Shown here one piece after another: positions 47,004 through 58,104 of a stretch of DNA of 64,000 nt. Within the stretch, counting starts at the first letter, position 1. Every line of letters starts with the position of its first letter. The stretch is taken from positions 11,828,245-11,892,244 of the forward strand of contig CM030852.1 of assembly GCA_018105865.1 (NCBI GenBank). Direction: 5' to 3'. Both the position numbers and the translations under genes were made by a program. Source of the DNA: Metaphire vulgaris. Lineage: Eukaryota; Annelida; Clitellata; Crassiclitellata; Megascolecidae. The notes under the pieces are model-generated. The model made no database searches. It was not told the DNA's origin and saw nothing but the letters and a program-made list of their open reading frames with translations.

Positions 47004-47210
47004 GGTATAGTGGTGGCCGGCCATTTTGTCAACTTGTCTGATGGCAAGTGGCCCCCTAGAGAGTAAACATTTTGGGGCCTGGCGATGTGCGAAAGTAATT
47101 AAACCTTTTGGTTTCCACTCATGCATTATTTGAAAAGTCTATTTATCTGCTGCTGTCAAAATATGATAGCATTGTACATGTCAGCATTCTTCAACGTGAG
47201 TAGTCCAGGC

Positions 47211-47391
47211 AGGGTTTAATCTAGGCCGTTTCCGGAGAGGGGGAAATTGCCCTCCCCCGGAAATTTCAATTCCCCCCGGAAATTTTGACATCAACTAACA
47301 GCAGCCCTCTAGCAGAATTTCCCCCGGCTTTGTCATTTTCCCTCGGCTTTGTCAGTTCACCCCCCGGAGTCCATGAGTCTAGATTAAACAC
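47211..47391. mobile_element. Short inverted-repeat element
   Basis: Ends CAGGGTTTAATCTAG and CTAGATTAAACACCG, with flanks AGTCCAGG and AGTCCAAA (6/8). Absent at 9200 in unit A. The interior is rich in CCCCGGAAATTT words. Confidence 0.7.
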
Positions 47392-47617
47392 CGAGTCCAA
47401 AATGGGCCCATTTGCCTCCCGGCAACCAATATTTTCAGACCCAGTCGACACAGATATGGCATATTTCAAAATTAAAAGTAATTTACCAATATTTCTGTAC
47501 AATAATATGAATAGTTAAGTATAACCAAACTTCCTTTAAAAAAGAAACTATAAAACGAACATAATTGGCTTCCCATGGCATTATCCATTAGCTGCAAAAT
47601 CGATGCATGTATCTGAA

Positions 47618-47759
47618 TCACAATTTCTTTAGAGCTTTACTCAAATCGAGCATGCGTTTTAGAGAAAACGCTCTATTCAACATAGAATAAAATGCCTCGG
47701 GAGCATTCTCAAGCATCGCTTTGTACTCGATCAAATGAGTTCCATCAAAGTCTTTTAAC
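47618..47759 (-). CDS. Copy B exon 7: end of the SAM-like domain
   Basis: Acceptor TTTGCAG. Finishes the split Trp codon, then LKDFDGTHLIEYKAMLENAP and LKRMLDLSKALKKL to TGA at 47620-47618. Confidence 0.85.
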
Positions 47760-48441
47760 CTGCAAATATTGATACACAGCACAACATCTCAAGTAATACA
47801 GTAATAGCCTATGCCATTCAGAAATGCATCATTGCATCTATTGTGACTACTGCATCCGAAAAGGAACTGATCGTTGAAATATAGACTTAAGTTAAAGCAC
47901 ATCTCTCCGCAAGGAATAATCTCTTAAATGGATTACTGATATCTGCTCTTCTGCAAATAGATTTGTATTAGCATCGAATTCGGATCTGAACTATTAATTA
48001 TTATTATTATCGACGATTTATGAAGCGCAGTAACATAGCCATCAGCCAAAATTAAAGCGCTGTACAGTCAAAAGTTAAATATAAGATCTTTTGAAAAAGT
48101 GTGTTTATAGGTCTTTGGCAAACGTCTCGGGAGAAGTAATTCCGGTCAGCGCGTCGCGTCGGCGCATTTCACAGAAGTGGGTTCCGCGAGTCATTGAACG
48201 CTCGCCAAACTTCTGAGTCCTGGCCGGATGAGGAACGTACAGCCGATGGCTTATATACTATGCGCTCCGGGACCAGAAGCCAATGAAGCCTGTCCCTTAG
48301 CACTGGTGTAACATGGTCATGCCACCTCAAGCAGAAAAGTTCAAGAGTTCAAGAACTAAAAAATTATTATTTATTTATTTTATTGATACTTATTCATTTA
48401 TTGTAATTTAACATGATAATAATCATCATCTCTTTGTCGTT

Positions 48442-48474
<33 letters not shown>

Positions 48475-49366
48475 GTCATCATTATCATCGTCGTCTTTAT
48501 CATCAGAATCTTTCATGCCAACCAAAATTCATCTTCGTCCTGCGAAGGAGAAAGTGAATACTTTGGTTTCTTCATTCGAACAGAACATTTTAAGTCGTTG
48601 GAAATAGATTAGAAAACAAAAAAAAGAAAAATTACCAGTCCTGAAATTCTTCCAGTTTGTTATCCTTCAGCCACGACACTATTTCTTCCGACGTCCAAGT
48701 AGCGTCCACGTTGGGACCTCCTGAAGACCCAGTTGTCGGCACAGAGGCTTTTGTGACCATGCCAACGTTGGAATCGGGTTCATCCGCTGTGTGTTGAAAG
48801 AATTGATTCATTAACAGACAATTTTCTGTCTTCCATTTTACAAATCAAATAAAAGAACGGAACATCTTCTGGAATAACAGGACGATTTATCAAAGTTTGT
48901 CAAAGATTTCTGTTTCACTCTGAATATATAATAGGTCTATTACATATTTGTGAACGCACGTTATTTCATTGGGAGAGTGAAGAACCACAAGTGCGAGGTA
49001 ATCAGGAATTAGCATCTTACCTAAGGTCGCTACGCAGTGGCTAGTGTCAGGTTCGAACCCGCTACCCTTTGGTCGCGCGGCAAGAATCCTCTCGCTACCC
49101 TACCGCTACTACGGTGACATTTGTAAAATGACAGAAATACTGTAAAATTCTTAATAAAAGCATCCCAATCTCAGTATAGTTCCAAGGCTATAAAAATCGT
49201 AGAAATTGATAAACACTTTCAAAACAAACTATCAACCAACTTAACCAACCTGTTTACAATGAGCAGGTAATGCAACTTCAATTGTTTTTGTTTGAGATTT
49301 ATCGCCTTATTTACAACTTATGTCTGGTTCTCACACAGGGCAGTCCCTACTGAACCACTTTAAACC

Positions 49367-49436
<70 letters not shown>

Positions 49437-50696
49437 CTAATTTTCCCAACTCACATGTTGGATTCATGATCCAAAGTTACCGTATATGGTATAGGCCCTC
49501 AAAGCCTGCTTTTAAGAAGGAATCGGATTGCCTTAAAACCAGGCACGTCGGAATTTGGACGAATATTCAGCAAGATCAAGATAAAAGTTCTGACATGCAA
49601 AAAAAGTCGTCATAATATCATCTTTTCCTTCTATTTAAAAATCCACAAAAATAAAAAAACAGCACCCCTGAACCTCCACTTTTACGGGTCTGCTTAAAAC
49701 CCATTTAAACGTTGTCAGCAATGCATTTAGTAGCGTATGAAATGCCAGAAATCCTCTGTAGACTGCGTCGGGAGAGGCATGCGTAGTTTCAAATGATGAT
49801 GATAACGACAATGTTTGCAATTCTCCTGTTAAACTACATTTTCGCCATCTACAGTGTAAATATCCTAACTCTGTCGCCGACTATAATCTTAATAGCAATC
49901 AGTGGCACTAGACAAGGGAGGAGGCATGGGGTTAACCCCCTTGGCTGCCGACGAAAATATTTTTAAAATGTGTTTCCATAATTTTTTTATTTCGGACGCG
50001 GTTTTGAGGATCAACCCCCCTTGGCTGACGACCCAAGATTTCTAAGCGATATAGAATGTAAAGGTGTAAGAGGCGACGACCTTTTTTGCTTGTCAAGATT
50101 TTTCGAAGTTGGTTACGGTGAAAACCTAAACCTCACCCCTTCCTGAAATCCTGGTTACGCCACTAATAGCAATAATTATATTGGGATGTTAAGCCGCCTA
50201 TTATGATTTCGTCTGTGTATAGAAAAACCACGGCAACTCATACATTCCTCTATTACAACTTCTGTTTGTCCGCTACAGTCCGCTCCCAGTTATCCTTGAT
50301 TCTATACAATTCGCAGTATACCATTCATTCATGGACAATTTTTTATAGCGCTGTAACAAGGCTGAGGCCTGCAACAAAAGCGCTTTGACATCTCAACAAC
50401 TTTACCCCAACCTGCAAAGCAGCATACATATAACATGTCATAAGCCATATGTATGAATCAAATTAACATATAAATGTCTAATCTAATGTCCAAATGTAGG
50501 TCTACTAAAATTACTTCGGAAAGCATTTAACCTGGTACTGTCTTATCACCTAATTTGTTTCATTTGTCTAGTATTTTCGAACTAAACAAATGTAGCTTTT
50601 TTACCTCTCAAATCGTTTCTTAAGCAATTTCCTAGGGTGCCAGGATACCGTGCTATTGAAAAATGTATCATATGATCATTCCACTAGTGGGCATGC

Positions 50697-50727
<31 letters not shown>

Positions 50728-53700
50728 AAGAAGAAAAAAGAAAAAGAAGAAAAAGAAGAAGAAGAGAAAAAAGAAAAAAGAAGAAGAAGAAGAAGAAGAG
50801 AAGAAGATGAAGGTCCTATGTAACCCACAACGTTTTATACTCTCTACCTCTCTCTTCTCTCTCTCTCTCTCTATTGCTTAAGCGTGTTCATGCCTTAATC
50901 ATCTGTGTTGCTCTGCGTGGAAACGTAATTGGACTCCGACTTACCTTCGTATTCTGTTGCTTTTCCTCTTACGCCGAGCTCCCTGATAAAATTCTTGATA
51001 GACTCCGAGTACATTCTATCGCTGGTAAAATCATGCATAAGCCTGTTACCAACAAGGGCCCCTAGCCAGCCATCGGGCCGATAATCCGACTGCAATCGGA
51101 TAGGAAGAATTTCTTTGCGCGACCGAAAAGTATACTCCGCCTCTGAAATAAACAAAATCAGCTGAAAACAGATTCAACTGAGAGAAATGAACAATATTTT
51201 AATGCCGCTATACAATAAACGCCTATTGACGAAACATTCAACTCATCTACTCCCATGGATGCAAGCCCTCTTAATAACTTGAAAAGAAATTGTTCAAATT
51301 CATTTTAACCGTAAATCCGACGATAAATATACTGTAGTTCAATTATTAGTATTGCATGCATACAAATATTGTTGGCATGGAAACAGAAAACAAGAAGTAC
51401 TAAATACACTACAAAAGAAGCAAAGAAAGTAAGGAAGGAACCAAGTTGAATGCAATGTTAAGTATCAAAATAAATTAGCATATTTAATTACTTCGTCTTA
51501 AATTTTTAATGCAGAGTTTATTGAGACTTCGCCTGAAATATTGACAGCACAACTTATTAACTGTAATTTACAATTTCAATTGATTCACTTTATAACAATG
51601 ATCACTTAACTCTCTGAAATGGTAGAGTAGGCATATATTGCAGCTACAATATACACCTTTAACCTCATACAGTACGTCTTACATAAAAGCTAACATAAGG
51701 TTTCGCTATATTGGTAGTTATGGGCTTAAAGTTGATTACCAGTTCTGCAATTCGGGGATTTTTTATATTTCTCAGAGAGACATACAACTACAACCGCTGC
51801 CTCCTCCACTGCTTTGGCCATTGCCTCCAATATCGATCCAGCTACAAAGTAAATATTTATAATTACATCGTGCTACGAATAAATAGCTGTTTTTAAAAAT
51901 TCAAAATGCAACTTTTGCGATTCTGTGAAAATTGTTAACTGTGGTAAACAGAAACGTCATGGTGGTAAAAATAAGTCATATACTTGAGACAGTTAATTCA
52001 GGTATACATTCATCATAAAAGAAACAAACAACAGTTCTGCACGCAAATGTTTCTTCTTTCTTATTTGAATAAACTCACACTGCGTAGCACACACATTGTA
52101 ACACAGCAGGTGTTTACTAAACTTACACATTTTGTCAAAGTCTACCCATACTTGGAATCCTTCCTGTTTTAAACTGCTCACTAGTTTCTTGATCATTGGC
52201 TGCGAATCCCATTGGTAGCTGATAAAAACGTGTCCTTGGCCCTCCTGACCTGTTGGACAATTACAGAACGGAAAAGAACCTTCAAATATATCATCAGACA
52301 TATATAATATATAACAGACAGTATAAACTGACAGATTAAATTGTGTAGCATCTATCACGTGAGTTACATTTTGTCAATAATATGAAAATGTAGCACAAAT
52401 GAAACAACAATCAGTGCATCAAACTGAAGAAGCGTAGTGACGCAACTACGACTGAAAGTCACAAAACCAAAATTGATTTAGTCTGCATTGAATAGCCGAA
52501 ATAATTAATTCATCCTGCACCTGATATTGAAACTTGACGACAAGGATTATTCTTGCTCTGTAACTCTTCCAAAGTCCACAACGTTCCTTCGGCTAGACGC
52601 TTTAGACGCCCGGACTTTACTTTTGTCAATTTTTTCAAAGCTATCAAAATAATATTTTTTCTCAATTATTTCAATGTGAAAATATCTAAATTAATAGATG
52701 CGAAATCTGAAATCTGATAGGTATCATCCTTTCTACAATTTCAACAATCTAAATAAGCCAACGAAAACGGTAGTCACATTATACATAATCGAGAGCCACA
52801 GTGGGTAGCGATGAAATGATTTTATACTCGATAGAAAAAACACGATTAGATGTTTCCAACATTGCATTCAATCGGAGATTTTAGAACACGTTCAACGCAG
52901 AACAGGAATGTGATTAAAAGGTGTCAGAGATTAAACCTAGAAGTAAGTAAGTATGTAGGTATGTAAGTTAGTTATCTACGCTTAGACAACAGGAGAAAGA
53001 GTTTGCACAGTACGTGGCTAATGGGTTCAGGAGCGCATTTCAGCAGCTCGGGGACGATGCCGTCTGCTCGGGCTGCACGTCCTAGTCGAAGATTCCCCAT
53101 AGCACATTGCACTTCATCTAAGGCAAGGGGTCAGTGAGTATCGACACGTAGTCTGTTGCGGAGACTTAAAGTTTGTCGAGTGGTGGGCATTCGGAGTCTA
53201 GTATAGGTGGTTCAGAGCGTCTGAAAAGTGCGCTTTCCATCTGTGAAGGGTCTCCTCGTTGCTTAGGCAGGGTGTGCCATGCCGTCCGACTTGACGATGG
53301 ACTTCGAAGGGCTGCTGTTAGAGGCCCTGCGTAGCTTCTTAATCGCCGTATATGCCAAGCTGAGATGTTGCTGGCGACATTAATTAACATTAATTAACAT
53401 TAATTAACATTAATTATCTATGAAACACACAGCATAAAATAAAGATTGTGGGGAGATTTATTAAGGCGATTAAAACACAGGTCTGAACCTATTGAACCAG
53501 TGACCATTATGTTCTCAGCAAATCGACAACGAATTCAATTTATAAGGCACATTCTATAAAACTAACCAGCCACACATCCGGGTTCATTCTCTATTTCATG
53601 AGCGCATTTGAACGACAGGGTCCAAAGTCCTTTCGCAGCTGCCTTCTGCTCCTCTTCTGAACACTGCGGGTGCAGTAATATAACGTAGAAAGGCAGAAGA

Positions 53701-54481
53701 CCCACACGGACAATTTTTGTCTTGTTGCTATCATTGACGGCCAAACGGTTAAGTGCAGATATAACTTCGATTGGCGCAAAACCCTCTGCCCTTCTTTCAG
53801 AATTGTTAGGCATCAAAGCTTCTTCTAGAACATTCTTCAAAAATATAAAATTTGAATCATCTGAGCTCAACAATTCATTTTCCTCTTCCGTGACGATATA
53901 TGCTTGAAGAATAAGAGCAAAGCAAGCAAGGTTATTACTCGGACTTTTCCGAAATCTCTGGAACACCTCAAATGCCTTGTGTACTCTAAGTGATGGACTT
54001 GAGTTTGGTACTTTTTGAAACATGTTGTGAAGCACTGTCATCAAACCATTGACCACCTCTTCGTAAACCGGGTCGACTGTTTTTGAAGGATCGAGATAAT
54101 CGGTTTTAAGGTAATTTAAAACGACTTTGTGAAGGTCACTTTCAAATACCTGGACACAGAGTGCCCTACTATTGTCCGTATAATTGGCCAAAACCAATAA
54201 TATGCTGAACATTAGAGATTTCATCAGGCTGTTGTCACCGTCCAAAAAATCCATTTCAAAGTACTTTTTCCAGACCTCAAGAAATAATTTCGTCACCCCC
54301 AATGTAGCCAGCAGATCACCCACTTTCTTCCTCTGTGAATATGTTCCTTCAATCGAAGCAGACGAAAGAAACTTCACATCATTGACGCACTCTTCGCAAA
54401 GAAAATCATTGGCAGTCATAAGTCGATTCACTCTGTCAGTTATTTCAATTTCCATATCTTTTAATACTTCGGCATTCATCT
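47618..54481 (-). CDS. ARM-TIR-SAM-like protein gene, copy B, intact
   Basis: Seven exons join in frame into at least 582 residues (counting from Met at 54479): 54481-53567, 52640-52521, 52249-52127, 51841-51740, 51142-50945, 48786-48636 and 47759-47618. All introns are GT-AG and the first five are phase 1. Order: armadillo/HEAT-like helices (about 1-344), TIR domain (about 350-485; strand A HVFISYQW, then KKLVSSLKQEGFQVWVDFD, strand C VVVVCLSEKY, KEILPI, DGWLG), a Ser/Thr linker, and a SAM-like domain (about 516-582; WTSEEIVSWLKDNKLEEF). Glu420 in CRTEAEY aligns by position with the catalytic Glu of NAD-cleaving TIRs such as SARM1 Glu642. SARM1 has ARM-SAM-SAM-TIR, so the order here is different. 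NADase or immune adaptor activity is inferred. The true start may lie in upstream exons (59464-59381). Confidence 0.88.
47760..48635 (-). other. Copy B intron 6
   Basis: Holds an inverted L2-like LINE piece at about 48000-48370 (minus strand HWLLVPERIVYK-like remnant; 3' tail with AGCGCTGTACAG) that unit A lacks, and an ATC-type microsatellite at 48420-48510. Confidence 0.65.
48636..48786 (-). CDS. Copy B exon 6: linker and start of the SAM-like domain
   Basis: Acceptor ACACACAG, donor ACTG|GTAATT. Encodes ADEPDSNVGMVTKASVPTTG, then WTSEEIVSWLKDNKLEEFQD. One codon shorter than copy A. Confidence 0.85.
49541..49693. mobile_element. 153-base element with perfect 8-base duplication
   Basis: Flanked by TTAAAACC at 49533-49540 and 49694-49701; unit A has one TTAAAACC near 10883. 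The ends (AGGCACGTCGG and TACGGGTCTGC) are weak inverted repeats, so the superfamily is unclear but the duplication length fits hAT. Confidence 0.75.
49900..50165. mobile_element. hAT-like element with perfect 8-base duplication
   Basis: Starts CAGTGGCACTAGACAAGG, ends CCTGGTTACGCCACTA, flanked by ATAGCAAT at 49892-49899 and 50166-50173. Unit A is empty near 11340. Internal words match 7387-7885 and 18285-18978. Confidence 0.88.
50699..50810. repeat. (GAA)n-type purine tract
   Basis: AAG/GAA repeats with AAAAAG interruptions. Its place in unit A (about 12835) is taken by a GAT/ATT tract. Confidence 0.95.
50945..51142 (-). CDS. Copy B exon 5: TIR C-terminal part
   Basis: Acceptor TTATTTCAG, donor CGAAG|GTAAGT, 198 bases in frame. 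Encodes EAEYTFRSRKEILPIRLQSD, then RPDGWLGALVGNRLMHDFTS and ESIKNFIRELGVRGKATEYE. The split first codon is the candidate catalytic Glu. Confidence 0.9.
51740..51841 (-). CDS. Copy B exon 4: TIR middle part
   Basis: Acceptor ACTTTGTAG, donor ACTG|GTAATC. Encodes SGSILEAMAKAVEEAAVVVV, then CLSEKYKKSPNCRT. Confidence 0.9.
52127..52249 (-). CDS. Copy B exon 3: TIR N-terminal part
   Basis: Acceptor CCAACAG, donor ATGT|GTAAGT. Encodes QEGQGHVFISYQWDSQPMIK, then KLVSSLKQEGFQVWVDFDKM. Confidence 0.9.
52521..52640 (-). CDS. Copy B exon 2: last ARM-like repeat
   Basis: Acceptor TTTGATAG, donor TCAG|GTGCAG. Encodes ALKKLTKVKSGRLKRLAEGT, then LWTLEELQSKNNPCRQVSIS. Confidence 0.85.
52985..53400 (-). repeat. 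RTE-like LINE reverse transcriptase fragment in intron 1 of copy B
   Basis: The minus strand reads AWHTLPKQRGDPSQMESALF and RSEPPILDSECPPLDKL. After a shift comes LDEVQCAMGNLRLGRAARAD, then GIVPELLKCA, the 'L.EV..AI..LK.GKA.G.DGIP.E.LK' motif at the start of RTE reverse transcriptases. Four short TTAATTAACA repeats at 53379-53415 mark one edge. Absent from unit A. Confidence 0.85.
53567..54481 (-). CDS. Copy B exon 1: ARM-like helical region
   Basis: Acceptor-like ATCTTTAG at 54489-54482 and donor GGCTG|GTTAGT. Encodes MNAEVLKDMEIEITDRVNRL, then KVGDLLATLGVTKLFLEVWK, SKTVDPVYEEVVNGLMTVLH and EEQKAAAKGLWTLSFKCAHE. The open frame runs 26 codons further upstream to a TTG, with no ATG before a stop. 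Either Met at 54479 starts the protein or an earlier exon joins here. Confidence 0.85.
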
Positions 54482-54489
54482 CTAAAGAT

Positions 54490-55010
54490 AAATCAACAAA
54501 GAAAGTTTTCAATTCATGTTGATTTCTTATATGTTCGAGAAGAAAGTTAGTTGCCAATATTTAGATAATAGAATCTATTAGGCAGCCAATTAGAGCAATG
54601 TGAAATCGTGTCTTGATTCTAGCCGTTTGACTAAAAGAATGTTCACTTGCATGACGTGAAGATGATTTGTAGTCTACCAATACCTCAGCCTCAAAATCTT
54701 GGCTACACTCCTGCAAATCTTATAATGGCCTGCATTCAACTCATAGCCGTTCCATGTTGTTGGCGGTTGTTACAATGTAAGCCACTTGTGCTTATATAAC
54801 ACGAACTAATGTCGATGAAGGCAAGATGATTGTTTGATTATTGCAAAGTAACCCGTGTTGGTTTACATAAACAAGGATAGCAGCTGCTTTAGGTTACTAA
54901 TGTGACTGTGTTCGCCTTAACAACTGACAAATTAGTGTGAAAGAACTTGGTTGCTAAAACTCAAATGTTTTTAATTAATAGGCTACCTAATGGAATTTTA
55001 AAGCCGCTAA
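54490..55010. other. Intron or 5' flank of copy B
   Basis: No gene seen. 54905-54960 matches unit A 23045-23130. Confidence 0.5.
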
Positions 55011-55014
55011 ACAG

Positions 55015-55800
55015 TATGTACGACAACCCGACCCAACTCAACCCAACTCATAGAATAAGCCAACCCAGGGACATCTCTGCAATGAGCAAGATAGGCAAGC
55101 GAGTTGCAGGAATTGCTGCAGACATTCACAAAGCTTTTGAGGAGACAGTCACGGAGAATGAGAAAATCAACAAGAAGTGGATATAGGGGTATCCAGTGTT
55201 TACCAACAAAGTCCGGTTGCTCCGCCCACTGGTGGGCAGAAACCATAGAAACCATTGTCGTCTATTAATAGACGCCAATGGCAGAAGCAGATTTCTTGCT
55301 GGTGGGCATAGATCAGTGACCATAGAGATTGTTCTGGATGCTCCTATAAGAAAATTCTCTCTAACTGGTGCATGAGAAAAGGCTCTTAAAAATCAGACAA
55401 GAACTGTCAGACCGAGCAGCAAAAGAGTAAACATCAAAATATAATGAATTTAAAAACGCCGCAAGCAAATTAAAGACAAAGTGGTTGGAAGAGAACTGTG
55501 AAATATTGAAAAATACCCTGGTGAATACAAGACAAGGGAGGCATACAATTTAATACAGAACATTAACAGACAGTGGAATCCGAAACAAATGGCCATTAAT
55601 AACAAGAATGACAAAGTCCTAATGGATAAAGGAGAAGACACACAGAGGTGGACGGAAATACAGGCAGTGAGCTTTACTAAGCGCAGAAGGATCCACGTTC
55701 TCAGCAAAAGCTGAAGGGCATACAGTATCATCGTCAGGTGAAGAAGATCAAAGTGAAGCCCACGGTATCATGAGCCCACGGTTTTTGATGATGAATATGG
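55015..55800 (+). repeat. RTE-like LINE fragment
   Basis: NEFKNAASKLKTKWLEENCE at 55446 on, then, after shifts, NKWPLITRMTKS and KEKTHRGGRKYRQ. This resembles the region just before the reverse transcriptase in RTE-like elements. Decayed. Confidence 0.5.
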
Positions 55801-55826
55801 TGATGTTGAAATTAGTACCGATTGAC

Positions 55827-55830
<4 letters not shown>

Positions 55831-55901
<71 letters not shown>

Positions 55902-56330
55902 TGATTTAAAGGGGTTTAGTAGTCTAAGTAAGCCTGTGTGAAAACCACTTTAGTAACTCTCCACATTCAATAACCTAGTTTTTCGAGATATCCTTTGAAT
56001 CCGTTTACTGTTTCAACTGTCACTCTCACCTCGTCCAAACTGTTCTATTTGTCCACAACCCTTGTACTAAAAAAATTGTCTTTCTTGGACCCACCCTCTC
56101 CTTAAAACAATTTGCATTTGTGGCCTCTTGTGCTGTTATAGTGTCCTAATATAAAGATTCGATCGTAGGGCACGTCTACTTTCCCAGTAAGACTTAAATG
56201 GACAAGGTTCGTAGCTGTTTTTAACCTATGTCTCTTCAAGACATCTCTTGCATTTAAGCTTATTAATTATTTTGTATTTGTACACAAGGCTTTTTTCCTA
56301 GAAAAAAGGTTTGGGAACTCATTTCCAGGG
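55831..56330 (-). repeat. CR1-like LINE 3' end, inverted copy, with (AAT)n tail
   Basis: (AAT)n at 55831-55900, then the inverted 3' UTR (AGTAAGCCTGTGTGAAAACC) and the inverted C-terminal coding end, matching 21370-21560. Confidence 0.85.
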
Positions 56331-56439
56331 CCGTCGATCGAGAGAAATTCCGGGCCCCTGGGCAGAGCAGTGACAGGCCCATCAAATGTTTTAACACGTT
56401 TTAAGTTTTTTTAGTGGTGATGGCCCTCCTTTAGTCATC

Positions 56440-56970
56440 AAATGTCAAACAGTGGTGATGACCTTTTTTACACATCAACAAAAACAGGAGCGAGAACGCC
56501 GCACCTGTACGTTCCCAAATGCAATATTACATTTGCATACAGTAATTATATCATCACATCATCGTCAGTGTTTCTGTCTCTCGACAGGTCCAGGTATCCA
56601 GTTATTCCAGTCCGATCGATTGATAAGACAACTTCTTTGGAGTTTTATATTTTTATTCGAACATCATCCACTCAAACATCATCTTTCTCGGTCGACCTCT
56701 CACTCTCATTCCAACCATTTTTTTCGATTATTGTTCTTAATAAAGAGTCATGCCGGAGGACATGTCCAATCGTAAATGGTGCGACCGGATTGTATCTAAC
56801 CATCTTCTTCAATCTCCTCAGGACTTCTCGTTTGTCTTATCAAAGTGTATTTTACTTTTAGCATTTTCCTCCAAATCCACATTTCAAAAGCCTCTAATCG
56901 TTTTATATCTTCCTTTCTCATTGTCCACGTCTCCACCTCATACAACGCCACATTATCTTTAATTGAAGGG
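56440..56970 (-). repeat. RTE-like LINE reverse transcriptase C-terminal fragment
   Basis: The minus strand reads NVALYEVETWTMRKEDIKRL, then EAFEMWIWRKMLKVKYTLIR, the 'LYG.ETWTL.K......AFEMW..R...' motif. Stops follow. 56330-56440 contains GGGCCCCTGGGCAGAGC, perhaps an edge of another element. Confidence 0.8.
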
Positions 56971-56974
56971 CAAA

Positions 56975-57217
56975 ACCATTTTTCTAGCGCCTATAATTGT
57001 TAAGTTATAAGCGATCAAAGATCTGCCTATACCGCAACGTTAAACGGACAGACGGAGGCTTCTGATAAAACGGCCTCTAACTTCAAATAATTAATCGACG
57101 TAAAATTCTAGTTTTACGACACGCATACCGTAAAAATAACGAGGAATCGATACATACGACTTAAGTCCGAAATTCATCAAAACTGCACTAAAAATAGCAA
57201 AATGGGGTTTGAATCTC
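56975..57217. other. No gene seen
   Basis: Short AT-rich spacer before a Helitron-like element. Confidence 0.5.
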
Positions 57218-57726
57218 CTAGAAAGATGCTCTCTTCGATGAGAGCGTATCGGTTTATAATACTAAAATCCAATCATTGAATTCATGCTGATGAACAACGT
57301 TTCAATGATGTCCATACGCCACGTAGCCAAGCTCCTGACGCTGCAACGTATCCAAACGTTTCGCGTGGCCGTTCCGGGAACTGCCGTTGTCCTGATGAGG
57401 CCGTATCGGTTTAAGTCGCCGTTCGCTTCGCGAGTGTCCTGATGACGCTGTAACGTACGGTTTAAGTCCGCTTCGCGTGGCCGTTCGCTTAGCGTGGCCG
57501 TTCGGTTTAAGTCGCGTCGCCGTTCGCTTCCCGTCGCCGTTCGTATCCGGTTTAAGGTTCCAGAACGACCAATCAGAACGCTCACCCAGCCAACCAATCA
57601 GAACGCTTGAAGGCAACGAATGAGAACGTCACACAGCCAACCAATAAGAACGCTCACACAGCCAACCAATCAGAACGCTTGAAGGTAACAGAGAGACATA
57701 CAGAGCAAGGATCCTAATATTATAGA
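57218..57726 (-). mobile_element. Helitron-like element, family 2
   Basis: The plus strand begins CTAGAAAGATGCTCTCTTCG and ends CCTAATATTATAGA before T. Interior like 14599-15108, with GCGTGGCCGTTC units. Confidence 0.7.
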
Positions 57727-58104
57727 TTGTGAGCTTACGTATATGTGTATTTATAAAGTGTATTTTCCAGTAAATAACGCACGCTGAAAGTGGTAGATTT
57801 CAGTAGCCAATAATAACAAACGCTAGCGAAGAATCACAAATTCCCCACAATTATATATACAATCTGGTAAAAAAAAGGTGTGGGAACGCCGTTCCCGTGC
57901 GTTCCCACTGAAAAAATCTTTAATTGTATAACCATTTTCTAGAAATATCTTCTGTTAATTTGTTTGCAAAAATCATAATAAGCGACAAAAGTTTTCAATC
58001 ACTAATGGCCTTGAAAACCAGCAGATTATGCAAATGAGACTCACATCAGGAAGTATTCAAAATAAATGTTAACTCTGCGAATGATTAATTATCAAAGTCA
58101 TCCT

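Larger units (their letters stand above)
48787..50944 (-). other. Copy B intron 5
   Basis: Contains a LINE 3' tail with (ATT)n at 49320-49433, two short transposons (49541 and 49900), an inverted L2 tail at 50330-50400 and a GAA-rich tract at 50699-50810. No coding potential of its own. Confidence 0.7.

Noticed and set aside
54482..54557. Extending the ARM exon of copy B to an apparent start at 54557
   Set aside because: The codon there is TTG, not ATG, and the in-frame stop lies just before it. A phase-1 acceptor at 54482 or Met at 54479 is more credible.
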